Origin: Lysobacteraceae bacterium
Lineage (GTDB): Bacteria > Pseudomonadota > Gammaproteobacteria > Xanthomonadales > Xanthomonadaceae
Reading direction: 5' to 3'
Assembly (NCBI GenBank): GCA_028868545.1
Contig: JAGWUF010000008.1
Span: forward strand, 1-60,613
DNA: 60,613 bases
In this document: one piece after another, positions 17,632 to 27,025 of the stretch
How positions within the stretch are numbered: the first letter of the stretch is position 1
How the letters are laid out: every line of letters begins with the position of its first letter
The notes under the pieces: model-generated
What the model saw: the letters and a program-made list of their open reading frames with translations, nothing else
The model's database searches: none
Told to the model about the DNA's origin: nothing
Program-made: the position numbers and the translations under genes

Positions 17632-18752
17632 GCCGTATGTCCTTCCAGCTTCTGCGTACCGACGGTGCGGCCCGCCGCGGCCGCATCGCCTTCCCGCGCG
17701 GGGTCATCGAAACGCCGGCGTTCATGCCGGTGGGGACCTACGGCTCGGTGAAGGGCGTGCTGCCGCAGCAGGTGCGCGAGCTGGGCGCGCAGATCATCCT
17801 CGGCAACACCTTCCACCTGTTCCTGCGGCCGGGGCTGGAGGTGATCGAGGCGCACGGCGGGCTGCACGGCTTCGCCCGCTGGGACGGGCCGATCCTCACC
17901 GACTCCGGCGGCTTCCAGGTGTTCTCGCTGGCGCACCGCCGCAAGATCACCGAAGCCGGCGTCACCTTCGCCGCGCCCACCGATGGCCGCAAGGTGTTCC
18001 TCGGACCGGAAGAGTCGATGCACATCCAGAAGGTGCTGGGCAGCGACATCGTGATGATCTTCGACGAATGCCCGCCGGTGAACGACAAGCACGGCCAGCC
18101 GGTGCACCGCCGGGTGGTCGAGAAGTCGATGGAGCTGTCGCTGCGCTGGGCCGAACGCTCGAAGAAGGCGCACGAAGGCAACGACGCGGCACTGTTCGGC
18201 ATCGTCCAGGGTGGCGTGCACCACGACCTGCGCACGCTGTCGGCGGCGGGACTGCAGCAGATCGGCTTCGACGGTTATGCCGTGGGCGGTCTTGCGGTGG
18301 GCGAGAGCGAGGACGAGCGCAATGCCATGCTGGACCACACCTGCCCGCAGCTGCCGCAGGATCGCCCGCGCTACCTGATGGGCGTGGGGCGGCCGGAAGA
18401 TCTGGTGGAAGCGGTGGCGCGCGGCATCGACATGTTCGACTGCGTGATGCCCACCCGCAACGCCCGCAACGGCCACTTCTTCACATCCACCGGCGTGGTG
18501 CGCGTGCGCAACAGCCAGTACGAGCACGACCTGCGCCCGATCGAGGAGGGCTGCGACTGCGTGGCCTGCGCCGGCGGCTTCAGCCGCAGCTACCTGCGCC
18601 ATCTGGATCGCTGCAACGAAATGCTGGCGCCGATGCTGGGCACCCTGCACAACCTGCGCTATTACCAGCGGCTGATGGCGCAGATGCGCGATGCCATCGC
18701 GACGGGAACTTTCACGGAGTTCCGCGAGTCTTTCCACGCCATGCGCGGCTGA
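17628..18752 (+). CDS. tgt: Tgt, tRNA-guanine transglycosylase
   Basis: A 374-residue TIM-barrel enzyme that swaps guanine 34 for preQ1 in tRNAs with GUN anticodons. It has the catalytic [13 protein letters not shown], the second Asp in [14 protein letters not shown], the substrate loop [11 protein letters not shown], and a C-terminal zinc site CDCVAC with a further His. It overlaps queA by ATGA and leads into yajC-secDF, the same queA-tgt-yajC-secDF order as in E. coli. Confidence 0.97.
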   Translation: MSRMSFQLLRTDGAARRGRIAFPRGVIETPAFMPVGTYGSVKGVLPQQVRELGAQIILGNTFHLFLRPGLEVIEAHGGLHGFARWDGPILTDSGGFQVFSLAHRRKITEAGVTFAAPTDGRKVFLGPEESMHIQKVLGSDIVMIFDECPPVNDKHGQPVHRRVVEKSMELSLRWAERSKKAHEGNDAALFGIVQGGVHHDLRTLSAAGLQQIGFDGYAVGGLAVGESEDERNAMLDHTCPQLPQDRPRYLMGVGRPEDLVEAVARGIDMFDCVMPTRNARNGHFFTSTGVVRVRNSQYEHDLRPIEEGCDCVACAGGFSRSYLRHLDRCNEMLAPMLGTLHNLRYYQRLMAQMRDAIATGTFTEFRESFHAMRG

Positions 18753-18785
18753 TGGCCGTCGCCGGGGGATGGCAGGGGCAAGGCA

Positions 18786-18794
18786 TGGCATAAT
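18786..18794 (+). promoter_or_regulatory. Extended -10 promoter upstream of yajC
   Basis: TGGCATAAT matches an extended -10 (TG-n-CATAAT) in the 103-base tgt-yajC gap. No good -35 is visible. It could give yajC-secD-secF its own promoter. Confidence 0.35.
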
Positions 18795-18855
18795 CCCCGG
18801 CTGGCCTTGGCTGTCCTTTTGGGTCACCCTTCGTTTTCGCTGACACGGATTCCCG

Positions 18856-19212
18856 ATGAACCCGCTTGAATTCCTGCTCGACCTGATCGTTCCCGTGGCC
18901 CATGCCCAGACCGCAGCACCGGCTGCCGGCCCGGGCGGCATGATGTCCACCCTGCTGTTCCCCGTGATCCTGATCGCGATCATGTATTTCCTGATGATCC
19001 GTCCGCAGATGAAGCGGCAGAAGGAACACAAGGCGATGCTGGACAAGCTGGGCAAGGGCGACGAGGTGATCACCAACGGCGGCATCGCCGGCACCGTGGT
19101 CAACATCGGCGAGGCTTTCATCACCGTGGAAGTGGCCAGCGGCGTGCAACTGCGCGTGCAGAAGGGCGCAATCGCCAATGTGCTGCCCAAGGGCACGTTG
19201 AAATCGGCCTGA
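18856..19212 (+). CDS. yajC: YajC, preprotein translocase subunit
   Basis: A 118-residue membrane protein, part of the SecDF-YajC-YidC holotranslocon. One strong TM (TLLFPVILIAIMYFLMIRP) is followed by the signature RPQMKRQKEHKAML and a cytosolic KGDEVITNGGIAGTV domain. An N-terminal hydrophobic segment (LEFLLDLIVPVAHAQ) resembles a short signal-like extension seen in other Xanthomonadaceae. It lies just upstream of secD. Confidence 0.95.
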   Translation: MNPLEFLLDLIVPVAHAQTAAPAAGPGGMMSTLLFPVILIAIMYFLMIRPQMKRQKEHKAMLDKLGKGDEVITNGGIAGTVVNIGEAFITVEVASGVQLRVQKGAIANVLPKGTLKSA

Positions 19213-19275
19213 TTCGCTCTACCCATTCGTCACGACAAGAACTGATGCCGAAACGGCGTCGAGCAGGATCCTGCA

Positions 19276-21117
19276 ATGCTTGAATTCCCGCGCTGGAAAC
19301 ATGTCCTCATCATTCTGATTCTGGCGGTCAGCGTGCTGTACGCACTGCCCAACAAGTATCAGAAAGATCCTTCCGTGCAGATCAACGCCAACCGTGGTGC
19401 CCAGATCGACGATGCCTTGAAGTCGAAGGTCGTGGCCATGCTGGATGCGGCCAAACTCGAGCCCAAGGCGGTTGCGAAGGAAGGCGACAGCCTGGTGGTG
19501 CGGATGCATTCGCTGGATGACCAGACCCGTGCCAACGACCTGATCCGCGAAAAGATCGGCGAAAACTACACGGTGGCATTGAACCTGGCTTCCACCGTGC
19601 CGGCCTGGCTGACCAAGGTCGGTGGAAAACCCATGGTGCTGGGCCTGGATCTGGTGGGTGGTGTGCACTTCGCCATGCAGGTCGACAAGAAGGCGGCCGT
19701 GGACAAGCGTTTCGATGCGTTTGCCGACGATATCCGCACCACCTTGCGTGATGCGCGGGTGGCGTACCGATCGGTGGAACGCAATGGCGCCAGCACCTTG
19801 CGGGTGGTGCTCAGCAGCCCCGCCGACGCCGACAAGGCGCGTGCGGCGCTGGTGAAGGCGCAGCCGACGCTGACTTATGTGGATGATGCCGCCGGGCTGG
19901 TGGTGACGGTGCCGCAGCTGGAAATGCAGCAGATCGCCTCCAGCGCGATCGAGCAGAATCTGACCACCCTGCGCAACCGCGTGAATGAACTGGGGGTGGC
20001 GGAGCCCATCATCCAGCGTCAGGGCGAGGATCGCATCGTGGTCGAGTTGCCCGGCGTGCAGGACACCGCCGAGGCCAAGCGCATGATCGGTGCCACCGCG
20101 ACCCTGGAATATCGCGCGGTGGTGGACGGCAATGCGGCGGAAGCCGAGCAGAGCGGGCGGGTTCCGCCGGAAGCCAAACTCTATCGCGACCGTGCCGGCC
20201 GCCCGATCCTGCTCAACAAGCGCGTGATCGCCACCGGTGACCAGATGGTCACCGCCAGTGCCACCACCGATCAGAACGGCATGCCGGCGGTCAGCGTGAC
20301 CCTGAACGGTGTCGGTGGCCAGCGCATGTTCGATTTCACCAGCGCCAACGTCGGCAAGCCGATGGCGGTGGTGTACACCGAGCGCATCCCGCAGGTGAGC
20401 ATGGTGGATGGCAAGGAAGTGCGCAGTTTCAAGGTCAAGGAAGAAGTGATTTCGATTGCCAACATCAGCGGCGTGTTCGGCAAGCAGTTCCAGACCACCG
20501 GGCTGGAGCGCACCGAAGCCGACAACCTGTCCAAGTTGCTGCGCGCCGGCTCGCTGGCGGCACCGATGGATTTCGTCGAGGAATACGTGATCGGCCCCAG
20601 CCTGGGTGCGGAAAACGTGGCTCGCGGCATCAAGGCGGTGGTCTATTCGTTCCTGTTCACGCTGGTGTTCTTCGGCATCTACTACCGCATGTTCGGCTTG
20701 ATCACCTCGGTGGCGCTGCTGTTCAACCTGCTGATCGTGGTCGCGGTGATGTCGATGTTCGGCGCCACCATGACCTTGCCGGGCTTTGCCGGCCTGGCCT
20801 TGTCGGTGGGCCTGTCGGTGGACGCCAACGTGCTGATCAACGAGCGCATCCGTGAAGAACTGCGATTGGGTTTGCCGGCGAAAACCGCGATTGCCGAAGG
20901 CTACGAACGCGCCTCGCACACCATCATGGACGCCAACCTGACCGGCCTGATCGTGGGCGTGGCGCTGTATGCCTTCGGCACCGGCCCGCTGAAAGGCTTC
21001 GCCTTGACCATGATCATCGGCATCTTCGCCTCGATGTTCACCGCAATCACCGTGTCGCGTGCGCTGGCCAGCCTGATCTACGGCCGTCGCAAGAAGCTCA
21101 CCTCCGTGGCGATCTGA
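19276..21117 (+). CDS. secD: SecD, protein translocase subunit
   Basis: A 613-residue RND-type membrane protein that uses the proton gradient to pull secreted proteins through the periplasmic side of SecYEG. There is an N-terminal TM (about 10-25), a large periplasmic head with KPMVLGLDLVGGVHFAMQV and NRVNELGVAEPIIQRQG, and five C-terminal TMs. The proton-path signature is LSVGLSVDANVLINERIREE. It is slightly shorter in the head than some SecDs but complete. It is followed 18 bases later by secF. Confidence 0.97.
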   Translation: MLEFPRWKHVLIILILAVSVLYALPNKYQKDPSVQINANRGAQIDDALKSKVVAMLDAAKLEPKAVAKEGDSLVVRMHSLDDQTRANDLIREKIGENYTVALNLASTVPAWLTKVGGKPMVLGLDLVGGVHFAMQVDKKAAVDKRFDAFADDIRTTLRDARVAYRSVERNGASTLRVVLSSPADADKARAALVKAQPTLTYVDDAAGLVVTVPQLEMQQIASSAIEQNLTTLRNRVNELGVAEPIIQRQGEDRIVVELPGVQDTAEAKRMIGATATLEYRAVVDGNAAEAEQSGRVPPEAKLYRDRAGRPILLNKRVIATGDQMVTASATTDQNGMPAVSVTLNGVGGQRMFDFTSANVGKPMAVVYTERIPQVSMVDGKEVRSFKVKEEVISIANISGVFGKQFQTTGLERTEADNLSKLLRAGSLAAPMDFVEEYVIGPSLGAENVARGIKAVVYSFLFTLVFFGIYYRMFGLITSVALLFNLLIVVAVMSMFGATMTLPGFAGLALSVGLSVDANVLINERIREELRLGLPAKTAIAEGYERASHTIMDANLTGLIVGVALYAFGTGPLKGFALTMIIGIFASMFTAITVSRALASLIYGRRKKLTSVAI

Positions 21118-21135
21118 CCGGGAAGGGATACCTGC

Positions 21136-22104
21136 ATGAAACTGTTTCCGCTCCACATCATTCCCAACGACACCAGCATCGACTTCATGCGCCACCGCCG
21201 TCCGGTGCTGGCCCTGATGCTGGTGCTGCTGGTGGCCTCGGTCGCCATCATCGGCCTGAAGGGCTTCAACTACGCGCTGGAATTCACCGGTGGCACCATG
21301 GTGCGTACCCACTTCACCAAACCCGTGCACGTGGATGTCGTGCGCGAGCAGTTGTCGAAGGCCGGCATTCACAATGCACAGGTGCAGAGCGTGGGCGGCG
21401 GCAACGACGTGATGATTCGCCTGCAGCCGGACGCCGAGCACAACAACGCCGCCGATGCCGCGCAGAAGGTGTCGGCGCAGGTGTTGGCAGCGGTGGATTC
21501 GGCCGACAATCCAGCCACCGTGCAGCCAGGCGAATTCGTGGGCCCGCAGGTGGGGCGCGACCTGGCCATGAACGGGGTGTATGCCACCTTGTTCATGCTG
21601 GCGGGCTTCCTGATCTACATCGCCGCGCGCTTCGAATTCAAGTTCGCGATGGTGGCGATCATCACCGCGTTCTTCGATCTGATCCTGACGATTGCCTACA
21701 TGTCGCTGCTGGGCCGCGAGTTCGACCTGACCGTGCTGGCCGGCATGCTGTCGGTGATGGGGTTTGCGATCAACGACATCATCGTGGTGTTCGACCGCGT
21801 GCGCGAAAACTTCCGCACCCTGCGGGTGGATGCGCTGGAAGTGCTCAACCGTTCGATCAACCAGACCCTCTCGCGCACGATCATCACGGCGGTGATGTTC
21901 TTCCTGTCGGCGATGGCGCTGTACCTGTACGGCGGCGAGTCGATGGAGGGGCTGGCCGAAACCCACATGATCGGCGCGGTGATCGTGGTGGTGTCTTCCG
22001 TGATAGTCGCCGTGCCGATGCTGACCATCGGGCCGTTCAAGGTGTCCAAGCAGGATTTGATGCCGAAGGCCAAGGATCACGCCGAGTTGGCTCGCCGGCC
22101 GTAA
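21136..22104 (+). CDS. secF: SecF, protein translocase subunit
   Basis: A 322-residue partner of SecD. TM1 (about 25-40) is followed by the LEFTGGTMV-type motif and a P4 periplasmic head. Five more TMs carry GMLSVMGFAINDIIVVFDRV, the SecF counterpart of the SecD proton-path helix, and NQTLSRTIITAV. A good Shine-Dalgarno (GGGAAGGG) precedes the ATG. A strong terminator follows the gene, closing the operon. Confidence 0.97.
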   Translation: MKLFPLHIIPNDTSIDFMRHRRPVLALMLVLLVASVAIIGLKGFNYALEFTGGTMVRTHFTKPVHVDVVREQLSKAGIHNAQVQSVGGGNDVMIRLQPDAEHNNAADAAQKVSAQVLAAVDSADNPATVQPGEFVGPQVGRDLAMNGVYATLFMLAGFLIYIAARFEFKFAMVAIITAFFDLILTIAYMSLLGREFDLTVLAGMLSVMGFAINDIIVVFDRVRENFRTLRVDALEVLNRSINQTLSRTIITAVMFFLSAMALYLYGGESMEGLAETHMIGAVIVVVSSVIVAVPMLTIGPFKVSKQDLMPKAKDHAELARRP

Positions 22105-22126
22105 CGGCAGTCATCGTCCCGCAACG

Positions 22127-22154
22127 AAAAACCCGCGCAGTGCGCGGGTTTTTT
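22127..22154. terminator. Bidirectional rho-independent terminator secF/suhB
   Basis: AAAAACCCGCGCA and TGCGCGGGTTTTT form a GC-rich stem with A and T runs on either side, in the gap between the convergent secF and suhB genes. It can stop transcripts from both directions. Confidence 0.9.
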
Positions 22155-22176
22155 GTTTGTGCCGATGCGGCGTCGA

Positions 22177-22998
22177 TCAGTTGCAGGCGGCGGCGTAGCC
22201 CGATTGCACGATGACTTTCTGCAGCTCGGTGGACAGCTTCAGGTTGCCGGCCAGCAACGCACGGCCATGGATGCCGCGGGTGTCCAGCGGCGCGGTGGCG
22301 GCGCCCTTGAAGTCGCACACGCGGCCACCGGCCTCGCGCACCAGCAGCACGCCGGCGGCGATGTCCCACGGTTTCACGCCGGATTCGAAATAACCATCGA
22401 CGCGGCCGCAGGCCACATAGGCCAGATCCAGCGCGGCCGAGCCGGTGCGGCGGATGTCCTCGATGCTGCGCAACAGCTCGCGCACGCATTCCAGCTGCGC
22501 CGGCGCGCGCTCGCGTTCGCGCGGGGGGAAGCCGGTGGCCAGCATCGCGCCGTTCAGATCCTTGCGCTCGGCCACCCGGATGCGCTTGTCGTTGAGCAGC
22601 GCGCCGCTGCCGCGGCTGGCGGTGAACAGTTCGTTGCGCAGCGGGTCGAAAATCACCGCATGTTGCGGCTCGCCGTTTTCCACCATCGCGATCGAGATGC
22701 ACCAGTGCGGGAAGCCGTGCAGATAGTTGCTGGTGCCGTCCAGCGGGTCGATGACGAACAAGGCGCCGCCTTTCCTGCCCTGCGCACCACCTTCTTCGCC
22801 CAGGAAGGCGGCATCGGGATAGGCGCGGCGCAGTTCCTTGATGACGGCATTCTCGGCCTGCTCATCCACCTCGCTGGCATAGTCCAAGCGGTCTTTCTCG
22901 ATCACGTTGATCGCGTCGAGCTTGTTCATGTTGCGCAACAGCACGCTGCCGGCAGCGCGGGCGGCCTTGACCATGACAGTGACAACGGGTTTTTGCAT
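22177..22998 (-). CDS. suhB: SuhB, inositol-1-monophosphatase family protein
   Basis: A 273-residue Mg-dependent phosphatase of the IMPase family. Metal motifs are GEEGG (Glu ligand), [17 protein letters not shown] and [15 protein letters not shown]. In E. coli SuhB also binds the Nus complex and tunes rRNA antitermination. The start [17 protein letters not shown] matches the usual N-terminus. It is divergent from trmJ, with an 89-base shared upstream region, the same suhB/trmJ neighbourhood as in many gammaproteobacteria. Confidence 0.95.
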   Translation of the reverse strand: MQKPVVTVMVKAARAAGSVLLRNMNKLDAINVIEKDRLDYASEVDEQAENAVIKELRRAYPDAAFLGEEGGAQGRKGGALFVIDPLDGTSNYLHGFPHWCISIAMVENGEPQHAVIFDPLRNELFTASRGSGALLNDKRIRVAERKDLNGAMLATGFPPRERERAPAQLECVRELLRSIEDIRRTGSAALDLAYVACGRVDGYFESGVKPWDIAAGVLLVREAGGRVCDFKGAATAPLDTRGIHGRALLAGNLKLSTELQKVIVQSGYAAACN

Positions 22999-23087
22999 GG
23001 GAAAGCGTCTCGCGGCTGAGAGAGGGAGGCAACGGCGGAAAAGAACGGGCCGGCGCACGGGCCGGTGCGAAAGTTTACCATTGCCGC

Positions 23088-23903
23088 ATGAATGTTCTCG
23101 ATGGGACGGCCCCCGATGCGACCGCTCGATCGCTGGCCGAGCAACTGCGCATCGTGCTGGTAGGCACCCAGCATCCCGGCAATATCGGTGCCGCGGCGCG
23201 GGCGATGAAAACCATGGGTTTGTCGAAACTGGTGCTGGTGGCCCCGGAAAAAGCCCCCGACCGCGATACCCAGGCGATGGCGGCGGGTGCCGATGACCTG
23301 GTTGCAGCCGCGCCGGTGTTCGCCAGCCTGGCAGAGGCGGTGGCCGACTGCCGCTGGGTGCTGGGCGCCACCGCGCGCAGCCGGCGCATCCAGCTGGAGC
23401 CACTGCATCCGCGCGATGCCGCACAACGGGCACGGGTTGCGGCCGCAAGCGGGCCGGTGGCACTGGTGTTCGGACGCGAGCGCACGGGCCTGGACAACGA
23501 CGAGTTGCAACTTTGCCATGCAGCCGTGCATATCCCGTCCGACCCGGCTTTCAGCTCGCTCAACCTCGCCGCTGCGGTGCAGGTGCTCAGCTACGAGTTG
23601 CGCTGTGCATTGCTGGGGGAGGAGGCCGGTGGCACGACCGTGGCACGCACCCGGCCACCGGCGGGCGAGGTGGCCAGCCACGCCGAACTGGAAGGCCTGT
23701 TCGGGCAATTGGCCGAGGCACTGGAGCAGATCGATTTCCACAAGGGCCGCGCACCGGAGTCGGCGATGCGCAAGCTGCGTCGCCTGTACCTGCGGGCGAA
23801 CCTCGACAGCGCGGATGTGCGCCTGCTGCGGGGCGTCCTGGCCGATACCCAGCGCATGGCCAGACTCGCGGGAGGGACATCCACTGGCGGAAATATCGGG
23901 TAG
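23088..23903 (+). CDS. trmJ: TrmJ, tRNA (Cm32/Um32) 2'-O-methyltransferase
   Basis: A 271-residue SPOUT-class methyltransferase that 2'-O-methylates position 32 of several tRNAs. It has [20 protein letters not shown], the trefoil-knot motifs [15 protein letters not shown] and [16 protein letters not shown], and the C-terminal extension typical of TrmJ ([20 protein letters not shown]). The ATG at 23088 is the only good start. The divergent gap to suhB is short, so promoters probably overlap. Confidence 0.95.
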   Translation: MNVLDGTAPDATARSLAEQLRIVLVGTQHPGNIGAAARAMKTMGLSKLVLVAPEKAPDRDTQAMAAGADDLVAAAPVFASLAEAVADCRWVLGATARSRRIQLEPLHPRDAAQRARVAAASGPVALVFGRERTGLDNDELQLCHAAVHIPSDPAFSSLNLAAAVQVLSYELRCALLGEEAGGTTVARTRPPAGEVASHAELEGLFGQLAEALEQIDFHKGRAPESAMRKLRRLYLRANLDSADVRLLRGVLADTQRMARLAGGTSTGGNIG

Positions 23904-23940
23904 CCTCTGACACTTCCACGCTGCGCAACCACCAGATTTC

Positions 23941-24873
23941 ATGCACAAACTGTTCTCCGCATTGTTCGGCCTGGGCTGTCTGCTGGCGTGGTTGCCTGGC
24001 TTGCATGCGCAACCCTCGGGAAACCAGGAAGACGGCTCGGTGCTGGTGCTGGGGCGGGTCAGCGATGATCCGAAGGCGCATTACGACCAGCTCAAGCCGC
24101 TGCTGGACTACGTGATTCCGCGCATGGCTTCGGTGGGTATTCGCAGCGGCCGCATCCTGATGGCCAAGGATCCGCAACAGATGGCCAGCTACCTGCGACG
24201 GGGACGGGTGGACTGGATCAATGAAACCGCCGGCAATGCCGCGATTCTGGAGCAGCGCGGGGTGGCACATGCGTTCCTGATCACCGAGCGCGAAGGCGCG
24301 GCCCATTACCACAGCGTGTTTTTCGTGCGCCGCGACAGCAGCATCCAGACGCTGAAGGATCTCGCCGGGCATAGCGTGGCGTTTCAGAGCCCGTATTCGA
24401 CCAGCGCCTATTTTCTGCCGGCCGCAACCTTGCTGGAGGAAGGCGTGCCGCTGGAGCTGCTGCTTTCGCCGATGGACAAACCCGGCCCGGACCGGGTGGG
24501 CTATGTATTCGCGCGCACGGAATTGAACATTTCCACCTGGGTGCACAAACGGCTGGTGGATGCCGGCGTTCTCAGCAACCTGGACTGGGCCAACCCGGCG
24601 CGGATGCCGCCGGCATTTGCCCAGGATTTCCGTATCATCGGTCGCACTCCGGATGTGCCCAGGGCGTTGATGCTGGCGCGTGCCGGGCTGGCCCCGGAGG
24701 TGCAGGCGCGGTTGCAGGAAGTATTGCTGGAAGCGGCGCGCGACCCGGACGCGGGCGAGGCCCTGTACCGGTTCATGGGAACCGCCCACTTCGTGCCGAT
24801 CGGCAATGAAGACAAGCGCATGCTGGAGCAGCTGGCACGGGGTGTACGGCGCGTGCGCTCGGAGGTTGAATGA
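23941..24873 (+). CDS. PhnD-like periplasmic substrate-binding protein (signalling type)
   Basis: A 310-residue secreted protein with signal peptide ending near LPGLHAQ. The mature part fits the phosphate/phosphite/phosphonate-binding PhnD-like fold: YDQLKPLLDYV, RGRVDWINETAGNAA, IQTLKDLAGHSVAFQSP and STSAYFLPAATLLEEG. No ABC permease or ATPase lies nearby. Instead the stop overlaps the start of a membrane GGDEF-EAL enzyme, so it probably senses a ligand and presents it to that enzyme's periplasmic domain rather than feeding a transporter. The ligand is unknown. Note the replacement of the usual metal or anion contacts cannot be judged without alignment. Confidence 0.8.
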   Translation: MHKLFSALFGLGCLLAWLPGLHAQPSGNQEDGSVLVLGRVSDDPKAHYDQLKPLLDYVIPRMASVGIRSGRILMAKDPQQMASYLRRGRVDWINETAGNAAILEQRGVAHAFLITEREGAAHYHSVFFVRRDSSIQTLKDLAGHSVAFQSPYSTSAYFLPAATLLEEGVPLELLLSPMDKPGPDRVGYVFARTELNISTWVHKRLVDAGVLSNLDWANPARMPPAFAQDFRIIGRTPDVPRALMLARAGLAPEVQARLQEVLLEAARDPDAGEALYRFMGTAHFVPIGNEDKRMLEQLARGVRRVRSEVE

Positions 24874-27008
24874 TGCGTCCGCGGCTGAACCTGCAATCCC
24901 GCTTCCAGGTGGTGATCCTGGGCGTGCTGGTGCTGGTGCTGGTGGTGACCGCGCTGTTGTGGCAGCGCCTGCAGATGATCCAGGGCGAGGTCATCGACAT
25001 CACCGGGAAAAGCACGCACGGGCTGCTGGCGGAGCAGCTGCGCAGCAGTGGCGAGGCGCAGGCCAGCCAGCTGGCGGATGCGCTGGCCAACCCCTTGTAC
25101 TACTTCGATCTGGATGCGGTGGGGATTCTGGCGCGGGGTGCGTTGCGGGCGTCCGACGTCGAGTACGTGCTGGTGTACGACGCCCAGGGGCGGATCCTGC
25201 ATGACGGCTCCGGCGACATCGCGGCCTATGGCAAGCCGATGAATGATGCCCTGGCCCCCGAAATCATGGCCGCGGCGGCACCGCATGCGCGCCTGCTGGC
25301 GAATGTGCTGGACGTGTCGGCACCGATCCGGATTGGCGAGGAGTCATTGGGTGGGGTCAGGATCGGGTACGGGCTGGATCGCACCAACCATGCCGAAGCC
25401 AGGTCGTTGGCGGCATTGCGCGCCAGCTTCGACGAGGTCAATCAGCGCAGCCGGCTCTGGCTGTTGCTGCTGTGCGCGGTGTTGGCCAGCATGGCGTTGT
25501 TCGGGGCGATGTTGCTGCAACGTTTGCTGCTGCGGCCGCTGAAGATCCTGGGTGAAGCCGTGCGGCAAACCGAAGCCGGGGACTTTCTGAGCCCGATTCC
25601 CGAGAGTCGGCGCAGCGACGAGATCGGGGAGCTGATCCGATCCGTGGGGCGCATGCGTCAAAGCCTGGCGCGGCATGATCGCGATATCCGGCGCGTGGCC
25701 TACAGCGACGCACTGACCGGAATGGCCAACCGGCTGGCTTTCCGCGAGGCGCTGGAAGGGCGGTTGCGTGCCTTGCAGGGGGTGGGGCAGCAGCTGGCGC
25801 TGCTGTTTGCCGACCTGGACGATTTCAAGCGCATCAACGACACGCTTGGCCACGAGGCCGGGGATGAGGTGCTGCAGCAGGTGGCGCAGCGGATCGAATC
25901 GGCGGTGTTGTCGATTGCAGGCGCGGACATCCTGGTGGCCCGTTTTGGCGGGGATGAGTTCGTGTTGTTGCTGCAGCAGGCCGAAGGTGGCCTGGGCACC
26001 AGCGTGCACGAGCTGGCCATCCAGCTGGCGGAAGGTTTGGTGCGCACCCTCAGCGAGCCGATGTTGCTGCATGGACGGCAGGTGTTGCTGGGGGTGTCGG
26101 TGGGTGTTGCCCAGTTCCCGGACGATGCGGCCACGGCGTCCAGCCTGCTGAAGAATGGCGACATCGCGATGTATCAGGCCAAGATGGCGGGCAAGAACTG
26201 CTACCGCTTCTACAGCCGCACCATGGATCAGGCGATCGAGCGGCGGATGCGGATGGAACACGACTTGCGCGGGGCGTGGGAACGTGGCGAGCTGTCACTG
26301 GCCTATCAACCGATCTATCGCACCCGTGACCGGGTGCTGGTGGGGGCGGAGTCGCTGCTGCGCTGGCATCACCCGGTGGACGGCGCGATCGCCCCGTCGC
26401 TGTTCATCGACGTGGCCGAGCAGTGCGGCCTGATCGAGCAGATCGGTGCGCAGGTCTTGTTGCACGCCTGTCTCGAGGCATCCAGCTGGCCGGTTCCGGA
26501 GGGTGCGGGCGAGCCGCCGTTCATTTCCGTCAATGTGTCTGCGCGGCAGTTGCGCAGTGGCGATCTGATCCAGCAAGTGGTCGACGCACTCGAACAGAGC
26601 GGGTTGGCGGCCGAGCGCCTGCATCTGGAGCTGACCGAGACGGCGGTGATCAGCGATGAACTGCACGCCACCGAATTGCTGGGTCGCTTGCGGCAGCTGG
26701 GAGTGCGGGTGTGGCTGGACGATTTCGGAACCGGTTTCTCCAGCCTCAGCCATCTGCGGCGCGTGCAAGTGGATGGCCTGAAGATCGACCGCAGCTTCAT
26801 TTCGGATCTGCTGCGTGACCCGGACGATCTGGTGTTGACCAGCGCCATCATCGCGATGGCCCATTCGATGGGCGTGACCGTGGTGGCCGAGGGCGTGGAA
26901 CGGGAGGGGCAATACGAGTTGCTGCGCGAGCGTGACTGCGATCTGGTGCAGGGCTACTGGCTGGGCCATCCGCTGGAGCCGCAGCAATTCGTCGATCTGC
27001 TGCGGTGA
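24870..27008 (+). CDS. Membrane HAMP-GGDEF-EAL cyclic-di-GMP enzyme
   Basis: A 712-residue sensor enzyme: TM1 (14-31), a periplasmic domain (32-195), TM2 (196-220), HAMP (to about 270), GGDEF and EAL. The cyclase motif GGDEF (360-364) is intact. The inhibitory RxxD site upstream reads AGAD, so product feedback is probably lost. The EAL motif is ESLLR (Glu494), with NVSARQL, ELTET, DDFGTGFSS (617-620), KIDRSF and AEGVE all present, so phosphodiesterase activity is plausible. It overlaps the upstream binding-protein gene (ATGA); ATG 24873 is an alternative start with better Shine-Dalgarno spacing. Confidence 0.9.
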   Translation: MMRPRLNLQSRFQVVILGVLVLVLVVTALLWQRLQMIQGEVIDITGKSTHGLLAEQLRSSGEAQASQLADALANPLYYFDLDAVGILARGALRASDVEYVLVYDAQGRILHDGSGDIAAYGKPMNDALAPEIMAAAAPHARLLANVLDVSAPIRIGEESLGGVRIGYGLDRTNHAEARSLAALRASFDEVNQRSRLWLLLLCAVLASMALFGAMLLQRLLLRPLKILGEAVRQTEAGDFLSPIPESRRSDEIGELIRSVGRMRQSLARHDRDIRRVAYSDALTGMANRLAFREALEGRLRALQGVGQQLALLFADLDDFKRINDTLGHEAGDEVLQQVAQRIESAVLSIAGADILVARFGGDEFVLLLQQAEGGLGTSVHELAIQLAEGLVRTLSEPMLLHGRQVLLGVSVGVAQFPDDAATASSLLKNGDIAMYQAKMAGKNCYRFYSRTMDQAIERRMRMEHDLRGAWERGELSLAYQPIYRTRDRVLVGAESLLRWHHPVDGAIAPSLFIDVAEQCGLIEQIGAQVLLHACLEASSWPVPEGAGEPPFISVNVSARQLRSGDLIQQVVDALEQSGLAAERLHLELTETAVISDELHATELLGRLRQLGVRVWLDDFGTGFSSLSHLRRVQVDGLKIDRSFISDLLRDPDDLVLTSAIIAMAHSMGVTVVAEGVEREGQYELLRERDCDLVQGYWLGHPLEPQQFVDLLR

Positions 27009-27025
27009 CAGGTGCCCGGACGCAG

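Noticed and set aside
19219..22080. Minus-strand frame of 953 codons across secD-secF
   Set aside because: Antisense shadow; biased composition rich in His and Gln; SecD and SecF are unambiguous on the other strand.
23941..24873. Component of a phosphonate ABC importer
   Set aside because: No permease or ATPase adjoins it; the overlap with a GGDEF-EAL gene points to signalling.
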